DNA of 64,000 nucleotides, taken from the NCBI GenBank assembly GCA_037951165.1, contig JBBDHG010000008.1, forward strand, positions 8,552,001 through 8,616,000. Direction: 5' to 3'. This document shows, in pieces, positions 11,003 through 24,026 of the stretch. Below the pieces are notes generated by a model. The model was not told the origin of the DNA. It made no database searches and saw nothing but the letters and a program-made list of their open reading frames with translations. Every line of letters starts with the position of its first letter. The stretch's first letter is position 1. The stretch is from Lophius americanus. Taxonomy: Eukaryota > Chordata > Actinopteri > Lophiiformes > Lophiidae. The translations under genes were made by a program, and so were the position numbers.

Positions 11003-14000
11003 GAAAATCGATAGAAGAAAACTCGCGGCTGCCTCTGCTGCTGCGGGAGGAATGTAAACTACACCACATCGTTGTGATAATTTAATGGGAAACTGTTTAG
11101 CTACTTCCTGAGTTGGACTTTTGTGTGTTGCTTTAGGCTACGTTCTTGTGTTGGAAAAGAAAAAACACCTTCAAGGGGTGAAGGAAAAGAACATCTTGTA
11201 AATTCTACCTAAGTATACTGTGTAATGCTATCTATTCTATAATGTTTTCATTTGGATTTGTTTGATTTTCCTTGTGGTTTTCAACTTCCGATCTCCTGGA
11301 AACACACTTTTGAGCCAAGTTCCATTCAGTCACCCAGGCTCATTTTTGTCACAAGCTTGACGTTGGCAGTAACGCCGCTGCTTCCTGATCTCCGGAGTTG
11401 TTGTTGAGAACTTTTTCAGGTATGCTGATTTTCTTGACGTTTTTTTTTTAGTGTAAATACAAGAAACAGTGACAGGGAAAACTGCTGTAAGTGTGGATCC
11501 GTGCCTGTCATAAGTAAGTCTGAAGATCTTCATACAACATTGGATTGATGGACGTGCAGAGAAAATGGCGCCACGGCATTCACCTCACACTGCAGGAACC
11601 TGGACTCTTGAGCATCACCGACGGTGCCCAGTTTAAAACACAAGACTTGTCTTTATTTTTCCGTCCTCTTAAACCTAATAACAATTGATTTTGGTTGAAA
11701 GGTGGACCACTTTATTCAGAATAGAAAGGGTTCTGTGTGTTTCAGTGGATCAACCAAAGCCGAGTATCCAAGTCTATTAATAATGCTCTTGTCAGTAGTA
11801 AAAAGAAAACTTAACATGAAAGCGTGCGACACTTCTCACATTGAACATCAAAACAAGTTTTTAAAAAGGACACATTTTGTTTTTTCTGAGTGAAAATTAT
11901 CTTTTCTGTTCTTGATGCAGGGAAATATTTTTCTGTAGTTTAACTGACATTAAACAAAAGAAAGGTCTACAAGTACCATTAGCTACAATATTTTGAAATT
12001 GAAGCCAATAACAATTGTCAAACTGATTTTTAGGTTCCAGTTTGGAATTCAGCTGACAAAAATCTTTTATTTAATTGTACGCTGATATTTTGCATTTTGA
12101 ACTTTTCTTCAAAGATCTTGTTGAACACTTTTGAACACATCACTTTTGCTCTGGGAACAATTGCCTCATATTTCAAAGATTTAGCTAATTACCTGTTTTG
12201 AGGCAAACAGTTTTTCCTTCATGTGGTGCTAAAAGGCAAAGTTAGGTGAAATAAGGGTAAGGTTAATAAGGCTGCAAAGGTCAGTGAAATATCCAAGGGT
12301 TCATCCTCTGGGGGGCAGGAATCTGATCATTGCAAACGCTGATAAGTATATTCTGGATAATTTTGCCTGATAACAGTGCAAGAAAAAAAAATCTGGGTTC
12401 ACCAGTTTTTGTACCTGACCCGTCAATATTTAAATTTGATTTGAGAAAACCCAACCCCACCTTTGTAAGAGATTTTTTTAATATAGGACAATTCAAGTCA
12501 TTAAGTTTCATCCTCAAGGGGAACATCAAGGACAATTTGATGTCAAAATATGATACACAAATCTTATTGGTGCTACGAGGCTCACCCAAATGATCATTTA
12601 AGATTGTAAAGTTGGGAACATTTGTGTTGTATGCTTGCTGCAAGAACTAGGAGTAAATGCTCCTACGACACCATTTTCCCCCAGCCTAAGAAGGACAGTG
12701 TGGGACGCACTGTCATCTTTGTTTTTCAAGTCTCATCTGAAAGCTTCAGCTGGGCGGACCAGCATGATCCCTGAGCCGCATGTGTTGCTGGATATGTCTA
12801 ATCTTTTAAATTTGTGGTTTTAGTATGTGACTTCTACCTTTTTGCTGCAAATTGAAGATATCAGGTGCCGTGTTGTTTGGCTTTGCAAGTCATGGATCCA
12901 TGATAGTGACATCAAAAGATGGTCTTTGAAAAGTTCCTGAGGAGATGAGGATCTAAACGCTAATTCAATTCCCCACTTTTAATGTAACTTAGTAGTGCCC
13001 GTCAAACATCGACCACTGGAAGCGTTAATCCAACATTCCTCTTTTATCCCACTCTTTTTTTCATGCAGGGATGTAGGCCTTTCATATCATTGTTGTTTGC
13101 TCTACTAATAGTGATCGAGTAAATGAGTGATTGGAGCATGACTACCTCTAAGGTTACTGACTTCCTGAATCTGCTTCAGTCTAAACTTACCTGTTCCAAA
13201 GGCGCGCTCTTCACAAAGTGACATTAAAATCTGTCAAGACCTTATTCATTTAAATTACAACAGCCAAATGGTGATAAAAACAGAACATCCTTAATTATGT
13301 GTTTTTTAAACAAGACATCCGGAGCAGCTTCAGTTACCTGCACTGCTCCGACTTGAGGGTTCTAAGTGGTGTAAGTGTTTCCCTGCTGTGTCTTTCTAGC
13401 TCAAAGGAAGTTCCCACCTCTTAACTTCCTCAGTGTAAGGCCAAGCCGATTGACGTTTAGCACAATTATTTATTACACTTGTTGGTTCTGTGCAGGGTGA
13501 CGGTGGTGGGCGCCGCCTCCTGCCGCGCTGCAGTCACACAGGAATGCAAGATTAATGACACCTGTGCAGGCCTCAGTCCACTAACACACTCTCCGCAGAG
13601 CGCGGCAGAGAAACTCTAATTACAACCTGAGGCTCTGCACATTACCGCCGATAATTTGTGCTAGTAGAAGCTGGAGCGGGTTTTAGAAGTTCATTCATTG
13701 TGCATCTGGTGTTAATGGCTGCTGAGGGTAATGTGAGATTTCACCTGCAGTGATGCACACCAGCTGAGACCGGTTGGATGAAAGGAACGCTGCAAAAAGA
13801 ACCAACTCCCTAACTCAAGTCAATTCGTCTCACACGGAGTTCTAAAGCCTTAAAGCAACACAAGGAATCAGCTTGAGGACTGAGACTGATTCTACACCGC
13901 TTAACTACAAAGCAGGTTATTAGCATGAATCGCCCGATTGTTGAAAAATTATACTTTATTAACATAGAAAATGATTAACACGGACAAAACATTTGTGCAA

Positions 14001-17000
14001 TAAATAAAATAAGATGATGTACCGAAGCTAATATTCATCCCCTGCACGCTGGCTACCTCATCATAGCAGCCGACCTTATATTAAAACACATTTTATGATC
14101 ATTTAATGGATGCATTAAAACATTTCTGATCCATTATCTCTATATTGTAGTCTTTGAGCATTTACCCCACAGTTAATTACATTTATCTTTTAAATCAATA
14201 ATATTTAATACAACTAAAAGCTTTTCAGGACACCGAAAGAGACCATTACACACAAGTGCAGTGGGCATTATGATTAGTTTACTCTCCATCCTGAGATTCT
14301 TTTGAAAAGTCTGTCAAAATCTTCACCCTTCTTCATCACAGTGTCCTGGTCATCATTTTACTCAACCGCAAACTTTTTGTCAGAAAATGAGTTTCACTTT
14401 GTGCCGAGAAAAACAAACAATGGCCTCTGTGCCGACTGATAGGAGTGAACCGAATCCAACAACATCCTATCGTGATGATCCGCAATACCACAAGCTACAA
14501 TTTCGGCAACGCTTGGAAAAATTACTCTAAAGCGACCCTGCAAAATCCACCACATTTGAAGTGGAATATCTTTCTACAAAAAATCCCTTTGGATTTGTGA
14601 AAGAAAAATTGAATCACACTTGAAACACCCTATTGTGTCGAAGAGGGATCCTGAAGATAATATGAAAAACACAGACGATGAAGATCAGAGACGGGAGCAG
14701 AGTAACACCTGCAGATAAGCCACCAAGCCATCAACCTGACCATCAGATAGTTAACAGCCAGTCCAAAGAGTTATATTCAGGATTCTGGATCTGGATCGTT
14801 TTAATAATAGGGCCCACGTATGCGTATACTTCATACTTTGACGTATTCATGTTCTTACTGCCTCTCGTTTAATTCATATGAACAAATATTTACCTTGACG
14901 TTTTCAGAAAGAATAATCACACCCTTCAGAGAAAGCTCTTACAGGAAACAACCTCTCCTTTTCCATTGTGTGCTGCTGTGAATTCTGCTCTGGAGATTGG
15001 TGACACATTCTCAGCCCAGCTTCACATAATGAACACTTCTGACGTTCTTGTACAGCTACTTTTTGGCGTTGGTGGCCGCCTTCCTGCTACAGAGCCTCTA
15101 TATAACACATGCTCAACAAGGAGCAACGCTCTGCTTTTATTCAGACTCTGCAGCGTTACAAAGTGGCAAGATCATTAATGTCTACTTCACACGGGTCATG
15201 CTTTCTAGTCTACTGGTTGAAAGCTGCTTGTGCGACCCGCCAGTCAACCCAGAACTCCTACCCCCATTGGGACTTTGACACCACGATGTGCAGCTACTTT
15301 GATCGTCTCAGACTGACATGGATGTGATTCCGTCGAAGTGCAGAGGGACGTACCGATATAGTTGAGAATGAGACGGGACTGAGGAAGGACAAGCTTCGTC
15401 AGGATCAGGAAGCAACTGGGTCGACTCTAGAGATGCTCCGTGCCATCTGTAGAATTAATTAATTGGAAATCAAATGTATCTCTGTTGTTTCGTTTCCTCT
15501 CATTTTTTCAGTTCTAGAAACAAAGAGAGTTGCTTTTGAAACAAGTGGATTATCTCACTCTTGAATATGAGGCTAGATGACTTGTCATCTGGGTTTTTTC
15601 CAGTGCATGTGCTGTTAACATCCGTCCTCTGGAATCAGGGAACATTAAAATGACGCCTCTGAGGCCTAAACAGTCGGCAAAACCGAGCTGTCTGTCAGGT
15701 CGCTGAGGGGTCGTTTTATTAGGCAACAATCGTCCGTGCTGTCCTGTCACTCCCAACACTTCTTTTTTTTTCTCACGCGTTTCCACTCAGCAACGTAATC
15801 GGCTTTATTGTGCATACATTTGTTTATGATTTTGCGGAAACTCGACGTGTGTGGATGTCAATTTAAAATACAGGTCTTTAAAGGGGATTTATTGTCGAAA
15901 CATGTGCTTGTTAGAAACCGCAGTCTCATCCCGGTATTCCCTCGCAAATACATCAACCATCAGTCAACCAACGTTCAACCTTCCCAGTGACAGAGATTTA
16001 AAGTGCACCGGCGACGCCGCGGTCCCTCTTGCTCCCCGTCTTCCTGAGATGATTTGTTGACAGCGCTCAGATCTCTGATTGATTATTTACGGGACAAACA
16101 CGGAGGTCTACATTGACTTTCCTTGTTCTCTCACATCCTTTATCACAAACAAATCCTTTTTTTTTCCTTGACCACGCTACCAGCCAGCTCCCAGAACTCC
16201 CAGGTGACCGGAGTGTTTTATGCTGTGGAAGGTAAAGCCAGAGGATGGAAGCACCGGTTAAACCTCAACTCTTTGACTCTAATTAACCCCAGAAGAAGAA
16301 AGTCAACCTCTGCTGACCCCTGAAGACTTTGAGTGACCTCGCAGCAAGACATGAGAGCAGGAGTAACAGCATACATAATATGTGGCCCAAAGACTGTGGA
16401 CGGCATTTTTACACTCCTGTTCATTATCAGCTGCTGTATGCTGAAGCTGTCAATCTCACTTAGACACGTGTGAGATCACTAGTTCATCTCTCACATGAAG
16501 AGCTTGGAATCTTCTCCTCATAGTAATCAGATTACATAACGTTTTCCTGTAGTCTTGTTACCTAGATTCTTAAAGATAACACACCACCTGTCTGACATCG
16601 TACAGTGAATGTGTGTGTCGGCACACTGCATCAGGAGATCTTGAGCTTTTAGGTCTAGCAGCTTCCTGTCAGACTACAAACACTTTCTGCTCCCTGGAGG
16701 AACGCCTGAACCTCCAGTGCAACCCCTGAATCCCCACCATCCCCAACAATCACCCATCAGCCCCCAGGAGAGCTCCTGTCACACACGCTGTCAGTGTGTT
16801 CAGCAGGTGTCTCTGCATGCAGAGTGTCCGCCAGCCGTCCCGCTGCCTTCATACTCACTTTCAAATCCGCTTCAGCGGCACATAAAATATTTATTCTTAT
16901 GTATATGGATTTCTGTCATCGCATAAAAAAAGTTACACGACTATTCCAAAGAGGAAACAGCCAACAGAAACAGAAATGACACTCATAGATCTTCGGCCCG

Positions 17001-20000
17001 CTGCTTCTGCCTCCTCCTGACGGTAAATCTCTGATTTCTTATCTTTAAACTATTTGAGGGATAAAAGGTAAAAGAGGTATGATCCGCCTGAAAACTAACC
17101 TACGGTTTTACCTCCCATTACTTTGAAAGACAAAGCTGATGTGTGTATTTCATGAATAACTGAAGTGAGCTTACTTCTAGCATAGGTGGGTCCCATCTGA
17201 ACACCTATTCCGAACATTTTGAATGCAGTTTGAAAAGTTTGTCTTTAAAACTCCTTTTAGGTTTTGTTACTTTTTTTGAGCACTCGTTCATGTGCGAAAC
17301 ACTTTAGATTTCTGACGTAAATGCATTTAGTTATAAAAATAATCTTACTAGTCAACTACTGACAGGCATTATTTATTAATGAAATCCACTGCCCTATTTT
17401 CAGAGAAAATACTCTTAAAGGTACAGTTCAGTGAAAAATCAGCCTTTCTGTCTGCGCCCTCATGCTGATGAAAAGGTTTATAAGTCAAAAAAGCAACTCT
17501 GGAGCTTCATGGGGAAACAGCATTCTCCAAACAAGAAGGGGACTTGTGTAAAAAACAACAACAACCTGATTGATTTGAAAAGATATGTTGGCTGAAACGT
17601 TCTCTTAAACACAGACTGCACCTCCAATTGTAAATGTTTGTTTTTATGTCGATGTCGTCAACATACTCTTCCCTCTCACTACAAAACACATATTGTTGTT
17701 TGGATGTGGAGATTTTTCTTTCTCTGACTAAGCTATTGTCCTTAACCAGCTCAGCAGTGAACAGCCAGCAGATTATTGAAGAGGTGGGGATGATGGTGGA
17801 GCAGTAAGCACTTGATTTCAATCAGGAGGTGGAGGAGACCAAAAATGGAGTTAAAAGAAAGTGAATATTGAACATTGATTGGGGTGGCGTTTTATGCTGC
17901 TCCATTTTGGCCAAAAATGCAAATTGATGCAGCTTTAAGAAAGAATTAACTAATATTATTTTGATTTCCTATGAAAAACTATTATATATTTTTTCTGATA
18001 ACTCTAGCTTTTTTAGTTTTGGAAACATTTAAGATAAATGATTTCCTGTGGTTGTAAGAAAAATGCTTTTGAAAAGATCAAAGTATCACATGAACCATAT
18101 GAAATTTAATATTTCATTCATCTTAAGAGAGGACAATTTGAGATGCAGTCTGTATGTCACACTATCTTTCCTTTATTTGTCTGGCCCAGTTGGGACTCCT
18201 CTGGTCTCTTAATTAATCATTTTGTGGCTGTGAGTTCAGTCATATGCTGGAACCTGCTTCAGATGAATCATGTTTTTATTTTTGTTTCTGAGTCTGTGTA
18301 GTTGAATGACAACTGCCATTTATTTCATTCATCTTCCCCCTCTCAACTGCTCTCCTCAGTCTGACTCCAGAAGTAACATTAGGACTCAGCGATTCATACT
18401 TTCTCTTTGTCCCCTAATATTTAATCTCGAACAAGTTTGTCCCTCTCATGGAAGGGATGTTTTTGCTTTTGCACCTTTTGCCATGATGGTGAAGTAACAG
18501 GATCCCGATGCCGCTTTTGACAAAATTGTTACCACATTCCACAAAGACACATTTTACATCAAAAAAACAACTCCTATCAAACAGAAGGAATGAACTTCTT
18601 TCTCCATCAGCCTGAAATCAAGGCGTTTGTGATAACAGAAAAAGAAAATTCAGTTTGAAGCCACCAATTCAGCAGTCAACTTGATTTCTTCTTGATTAGT
18701 TTTGAGAAAAAATATTGTACTAAAAGAAATTATTTTTTCCTATTTCTTAGAAGTTTGCAGCTAGATATGCTTTAAATTACTCATTTGGAGTCATATTATT
18801 ATAAAAAAAAGAAAGATATTTTATTGGTTTCAAAATGCTAACAGTGAAAATTAGGATCTATATATTTATATTCAAAATTTGTATCACGCAACTAGTGGAG
18901 TCTTTTAAAAAAGACTCTCCATGTCAAATAATCAACGTATTAAAATGTATTAAAATGTATTGTCCCAATGCCCAGTAATCTGATGACATCATCAGGGTTT
19001 ATTTCTCAGATTCTGTGTTCCCTCTGCAAGGAGAATTAACGTTGACAAGTAAAATCTAGTGTGCACCTTCAATAAAACATGAAGCTCCACCAGTCGTAGC
19101 TATTTCCCTGGCGTACCATCTTTTCTGACGGATTCATACTTTTCAGGATAAGCTTCTATCTATGGAACAGTTAGCCTCCATTTCAGGCAATTTAACTAAT
19201 TTCTTTAAGAACTTATGAGTTGCAGATATTATCTCTGGGAACACCTGCTCCAACTGCTGTTTGATTTTCATGAATGTTGTCAGTTAATTCTGTGACTTTA
19301 ATTGGTGCAAAAGTGCAAAGCTAAGCCATTTTTACGAGAGCTGCAGGTTTGTTCTATTGGAAATCACATGATGAGGCTTGAGCGGTTTGCTGTTTTTTGT
19401 ATTATACTTAGGCTGGAGTCCTGAAGACGACGCTTCAGCTGAGCATGTAAGAAGCCAACTTTATAAATATTATACATTTTTGTTGTTGTCGCCGTTGTTT
19501 TATGAATGTTATGGAATCGACACTGCTATGGACATACTGTATGAATATAAATTGTCGTTGTTGTTTTTTTTTTGTTATTTAGTTTTTTTTACCAGATTTT
19601 TTTTCCGAGCGGAAAGATCGGCTTCTGTGTTTTCCTTTTCTTTGCGCCATCATAAAAGAAAAACTGATTAGCGCAGCATCTGGAGCATTAGCTAAAATGC
19701 TAATTTGGGGGTAATTATCTCATGAATGTGACTTTTGTCAATTACAAGTTTATCTAAGGTAATAAGAGTTGATTTTGTTTATTTATGCTAAATTAACACA
19801 TCTTGTTGTGAATTCTCCGTGTGAGCATTTATTAAAACTGGTTAATGAAATCATTCATTCATTCTTCATTCATTCATTTATTTGATGTAATAAAAACATT
19901 TTTATACATCAAATATAAGTGACATGTAGGATCTTGATTTAATCACGGTCTCTTTTATCATAGAGCTACTTTTTCTGCAGTCTTGGTGAAATCATTAACA

Positions 20001-21106
20001 TAAGTATATATGAGGAAAAAATAAAATGGTATAAATAAAATAGATCAAGCATATTAAAAAAATGTATATCACTGTATTTCTTTGAATCAATAAGGAAATG
20101 CACCATAATCAAGTGTGTGATTATTTTTTTTCTATACCTTATTAGTTATTTTGAATAAAGGAAAAGAAAATTTTGATTACATAAAAAATCCACTCTGGTA
20201 TTTTTCTGTTCAATAACTTTTTAGGTTTCATAAAATATATAGTGAAGGAAAAAAAGTGAAATCCAAATGCTTTAAATAAAATGTTTTAACACAAACAAAT
20301 GGAAAATCTCAACACAAAAGGTAAACATCTGACAAAGTCAAAAACTCCTGAGATAATTAAACTTTTTAACTTGCAGTGTCAAACCCCTGTAAAATAATGA
20401 GCAGCTCTGAGCTCCCGTACATCAATGGTGGAGCAAAGACTTGAAAAAAAAAAAAAATGGAATAAGAAATCAGCAGAACAGATCTGCCGAATCATTTTCT
20501 CTTTACAGGAAGTCAACATTTGTAGCCTAATTGTTGGTTGGTTATATTTATATAGAAACAATGCTAGTGATGCCTTGTTTTTTGTACAGTTTTATGTACA
20601 TGAAGTGTAGGTTTTTAAAAAAAATGAAGCTGAAAAAAAATATATATTCAAATGACGTGAAGGAAATCTGATCTTGAACATGTAACATTATACTATCTAA
20701 AGTACCGTAGGCTGTATTAAATGTAGGAGCGAAGATTCAGGCTCAGAACGGAGGACGACAGTGTCTCTCCTCCCATCATCCACCCGCTTTCCTCCTCATT
20801 CTCTCATTTCCGTCCAGGCTGAGTCCGAGGACAACCTGGAGACTTCTTTTCTTTTGTTGATTTCTTGGTCTTTTTCTTGATGGAGGTTTGGGTGATGTGT
20901 CTTTTCGAACGTCACCTGTTCTCTTTTGGTCAGCATCCGCATGTTTGAATTTTAAAAATAATGTGGTCTTTTATTTTTGCTGAGCAAATCAAAGAAATAA
21001 CTTGTAATTACTCCTTCCTTATAGCTTTACAATAAAATACATTCAGTCAAAGGAATGCGTTGGCTGTCACTGTTTTTCCTGAAAATGTGGGTGAGGTTCA
21101 CAATTT
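11003..21106. other. Non-coding DNA downstream of pcdh1, no gene seen
   Basis: All open frames are short, lack recognisable domains and often overlap on both strands. The longest, a 120-codon frame on the - strand at 12281-12643, has no familiar motif and faces an 87-codon frame on the + strand. The DNA is AT-rich with a GC-richer patch at 13490-13700. A (CATT)n-like run lies at 19850-19880. The first few kilobases may be distal pcdh1 3'UTR. No transposon was recognised with confidence, in contrast to the region after 21 kb. Confidence 0.6.
13998..14012 (+). terminator. Candidate distal polyadenylation signal
   Basis: Overlapping canonical AATAAA hexamers occur in a CAATAAATAAAATAAG cluster about 3.25 kb after the pcdh1 stop. 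No strong signal was noticed between this and the weak ATTAAA near 10997 apart from scattered ATTAAA variants. It would give a 3'UTR of about 3.3 kb. Support is positional only, and such hexamers are frequent by chance in AT-rich DNA. Confidence 0.25.
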
Positions 21107-21356
21107 TAATTCATTAATGCATTTTCAACCGCTTATCCTGTTGAGGGGCATTGGGGCTGGAGCCTATCCCAGCTGATATTGTGCAGGAGACGGGGATGAC
21201 CCTAGACGATCACCGGTTCATCACAGGGGTGACACATAGAGAGAGAAAACCATTCACGTTCACATTCACTCTACGGGAAATTTAGGGTCACAAATTCACC
21301 TACACTGCATGTTTTTAGACTGTGGGAGGAATCCAGAGGAACTGGAGAGAACTCAG
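21107..21356 (+). mobile_element. Older dispersed fish repeat, left part (interrupted copy)
   Basis: The text CAACCGCTTATCCTG, GGAGCCTATCCCAGCTG, ATTCACTCTACGGGAAATTTA and GACTGTGGGAGGAATCC follows the order of a very common fish interspersed repeat. The copy breaks off near 21356, and its remaining end reappears at 22075-22140. Two more copies in opposite orientation lie at 33.1 and 33.6 kb. The superfamily is not certain. Confidence 0.7.
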
Positions 21357-21573
21357 AAAGAACAGAACAGAACAAAATGTATTAATACCCACGGAGAAAT
21401 TCAAGCGTTCCAGCAGCTCCAACTTTTATAAAGTGATGGCAGCAGTAGATAATAGGATGGAACAGAAGATATGCAAGATGAATATAAGACCTATATACAC
21501 ATATACACACATATAAGTACGATTAAATGAGATAACTATATAAATATGGGAAAAGTCCAATCTCAGATAACAA
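21357..21573 (+). mobile_element. Retroposon-tail-like segment at the insertion junction
   Basis: A CAGAACAGAACA run is followed by an ATTAATACCCACGGAGAAATTCAAG motif (with variants), resembling the 3' tail of fish non-LTR elements. It separates the older dispersed repeat from the following minisatellite. The identity is tentative because only a short stretch is recognisable. Confidence 0.35.
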
Positions 21574-22060
21574 GTGAGGTAGTGTGAGGTAGATGCGAGT
21601 TAGATGTGAGGTAAATGTTATGTAGATCTGAGATAGATGTGGGGAAGTGTGAGGTAGTGTGAGGTAAATTTGATGTAGATGTGAAGGAGTTTAAGGTAGA
21701 TGTGAGGTAGCGTGAGGTAGATGTGAGGTAGCGTGAGGTAAATTCGATGTAGATGTGAGGTAGTGTGAGGTAGACGTGAGGTAGTGTGAGGTAGATGTGA
21801 GGTAGTGTGAGGTAGATGTGAGGTAGTGTGAGATAGATGTGAGGTAGTTTGATGTAGGTGTGAGGTAGTGTGAGGTAGATGTGAGGTAGTGTGAGGTAGA
21901 TGTGAGGTAGATGTGAGGTAGTGTGAGATAGATTGATGTAGATGTGAGGTAGTGTGAGGTAGATGTGAGGTAGCGTGAGGTAGATCTGATGTAGATGTGA
22001 GGCAGATATGAGGTAGCGTGAGGCAGATATGAGGTAGCGTGAGGTAGATGTGAGGTAGAC
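21574..22060. repeat. Minisatellite, TGAGGTAG-based, about 21-bp period
   Basis: About 490 bp of imperfect tandem copies alternate TGAGGTAGTG and TGAGGTAGATG, with a shorter TGAGGTA sub-repeat. Units vary (TGAGGTAGCG, GATGTAGATG), which suggests stepwise expansion. The period is a multiple of three and free of reverse-strand stops, so all three - strand frames stay open and give Leu-Pro-His-Ile-Tyr/Thr-Ser-type peptides. These are not genes. The array sits inside an older dispersed repeat whose two halves flank it. Confidence 0.93.
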
Positions 22061-22074
22061 ATCGGGAGACACAG

Positions 22075-22140
22075 AAAAGCCAGGTGGATTCGCAACCCGG
22101 TACCTTCCTGCTGTGAGGCAGCACCACTGTCCACTGTGCC
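22075..22140 (+). mobile_element. Older dispersed fish repeat, right part
   Basis: The string CAACCCGGTACCTTCCTGCTG then TGAGGCAGCACCACTGTCCACTGTGCC is the normal end of the same dispersed repeat whose left part stops at about 21356. The roughly 720 bp in between is therefore an insertion plus expansion. Confidence 0.6.
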
Positions 22141-22465
22141 TTTACTGAATTCCTGCTGTAGGAAAATCCATTTACAGCATCATGTGTGAGGTTAAAGTTT
22201 GTTTAGCAAACAGGTAGAGAGCAAGGGAAATGACCAACCACATCCTGTAAGGGAAAAGAACAACCTTGATATTCCAAACAAATAAACCTCATCAAACTTG
22301 TAAAAGAGTTTTAAAAATCCAAAAGAAAAACCCTGAAAGTAGCACATATTGATCAAATCTACCAAGTATGACATGTCAATATGATTTGAGGTAGGAATAG
22401 GCTGGTGTCCTCAACTGCAATGGTTTTTCCCCAAAATGCCCCAACTGCCCTGCGTTCTACAAATA

Positions 22466-22688
22466 ATCCCCCTGATTGAAATCGTCAAATTAAATGTGCT
22501 TATGTCCGAAATAATTTGTTTTTTGGAAAGAATGCTCCCCCTAGTGGGAATAATATGAACTATTAAAGTTACATATGATATAAACAAGATAGATATCTTC
22601 CAGTCGATTCAGATGCACCAAATTGTACCTATACTGGAGAAACGGTTAGGACATTATGTCTGAAAAACAGTGTTTTTTATAAAAAGCA
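22466..22688 (+). repeat. CTCCCCCTAGTG-core repeat family, copy 1
   Basis: The segment contains AATCCCCCTGATTGAAATC (shared with the 35.2-kb copy), GCTCCCCCTAGTGGG, GAACTATTAAAG, AAGATAGATATC, GTCGATTCAGATGCACCAAAT and TTATGTCTGAAAAACAG. This is one monomer plus the start of a second. Eight other copies are listed in this window. Confidence 0.75.
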
Positions 22689-23279
22689 AAGGATGGGGGA
22701 CATGACCTGTGGTCGCAAGTGTAGATCTGTAATCTGCAACCTGGAAGCGGGTCATTAAAACATCTGTAAAATTTCCACAAATCATTACTGAGGACATGTC
22801 CGTAGTCAGCTGGTTTGGAATAATTTTCATCAAGACCCCACCATACCAGCCCTTAACCTCCACCCAAAATATTTCCAGCCCAGAGAGAATGACGTTATCC
22901 AGGATGGCTTCACCTGATGTTCCTCAAGAGCCGTAAACTTCTCGCCTCCGCCTCGAAGCCTATATTAGATTCCATTTCAGGAAATTGACTTGTGAATCCT
23001 CAAGTTGCCGCGTTCCATGCCCTAAAGCGAGACACCACCCAATCACATTTCAATAAAAACAAACCCTGTATGCATCTGCGGTGTATGAGGAATATCAAAC
23101 GCACTCAGAGGACGGCGCTCATGACACTCTGCTTATAGCGCTGTTGCACCGCGTTACAGCAGTAAATTGAAATTCAGGGGAAAATGATTAAATTCATCAC
23201 CACACAATATTTCTGGTAACAAGAAAAATAAAATGTTATCGCAGCTTGTTTTTGAAGACAGTTGCTGCGAGTTGCTCTG

Positions 23280-23935
23280 CCCTCCTCTCCCCAAAGGTTT
23301 CATCACTTTACCCCATTTCTCCTCTTCTGTTTGTTTTCTCACTTCCCCTTTTCCCCTGGTTTTATTCCATCTTCTTCCTCATTGCTCTGTTTGTACCAAT
23401 CTTTTCCTCCTTCGTCTCTTAATATCTTTCCATCTTGCTTCAGTCCTCCTTTCATCCTCTTTTTGTCTTTCTTAGGTTCTCATTTTCCTTCCTACTGACC
23501 TTTTTGACTACCTTCCTCTTTCTCTTTCAATCCTCCCTCTTCACCATCCTCATTGTCATCCTTCCCCTTACTTATTTCTTTAGAGTTCCTTAAGACTCAT
23601 CGCTGTCTTCTTCGTTCGTTTCCCCCTCTCTTTCTTCCACTATTTGCTGTCTTGCATGCATCCTCCCTCACATTTCCCCTTTTCTTTCCCCTTGTCCTGT
23701 CTCCGTCACCCCCCCCTCTTTTATATGCTTGTTTCCATCCTCACATCCTTCATTATTTACTCTTTCCTTCAACCTATTTCCATTCTTCCTGTCTCACATC
23801 TTCTCTTCATTTCATTTGTCTTCTTCGATCTTTACTTCGTTCCCTGATTATCAATTCCTTCCTCCTCTGCACTTGCTCCATTGCTTGCCTCCTCCCTTTA
23901 CAATCTGTTCTTCCTCAGCCAATTCCTGATGCTAT
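23280..23935 (+). repeat. Pyrimidine-rich domain 1
   Basis: A stretch of about 650 bp dominated by TTCC/CTTC/TCCT words on the + strand with few purines. Overlapping Ser/Phe/Leu/Pro-rich frames here (up to 136 codons) reflect this composition and are not taken as genes. Confidence 0.8.
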
Positions 23936-23991
23936 CTCCATGGGCAAACGCGCTGCGAATTAAGAAAACACATGAAAATAGACAAAAACAA

Positions 23992-24026
23992 AATACAAAC
24001 TACACTTAAAAAGTGTAGTTTGTATT
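23992..24026. repeat. Perfect 16-bp inverted repeat, 3-nt loop
   Basis: The arm 23992-24007 pairs exactly with 24011-24026 around AAA. It lies just after pyrimidine-rich domain 1. It would form a tight hairpin; no gene context is visible. Confidence 0.85.

Noticed and set aside
12281..12643. 120-codon reverse frame downstream of pcdh1
   Set aside because: No motif, no splice context, and an 87-codon frame lies opposite on the other strand; length is within chance for AT-rich DNA.
23233..23963. Overlapping Ser/Phe/Leu-rich frames of up to 136 codons
   Set aside because: They come from a pyrimidine-rich low-complexity tract that excludes stops; no domain and no codon signal.
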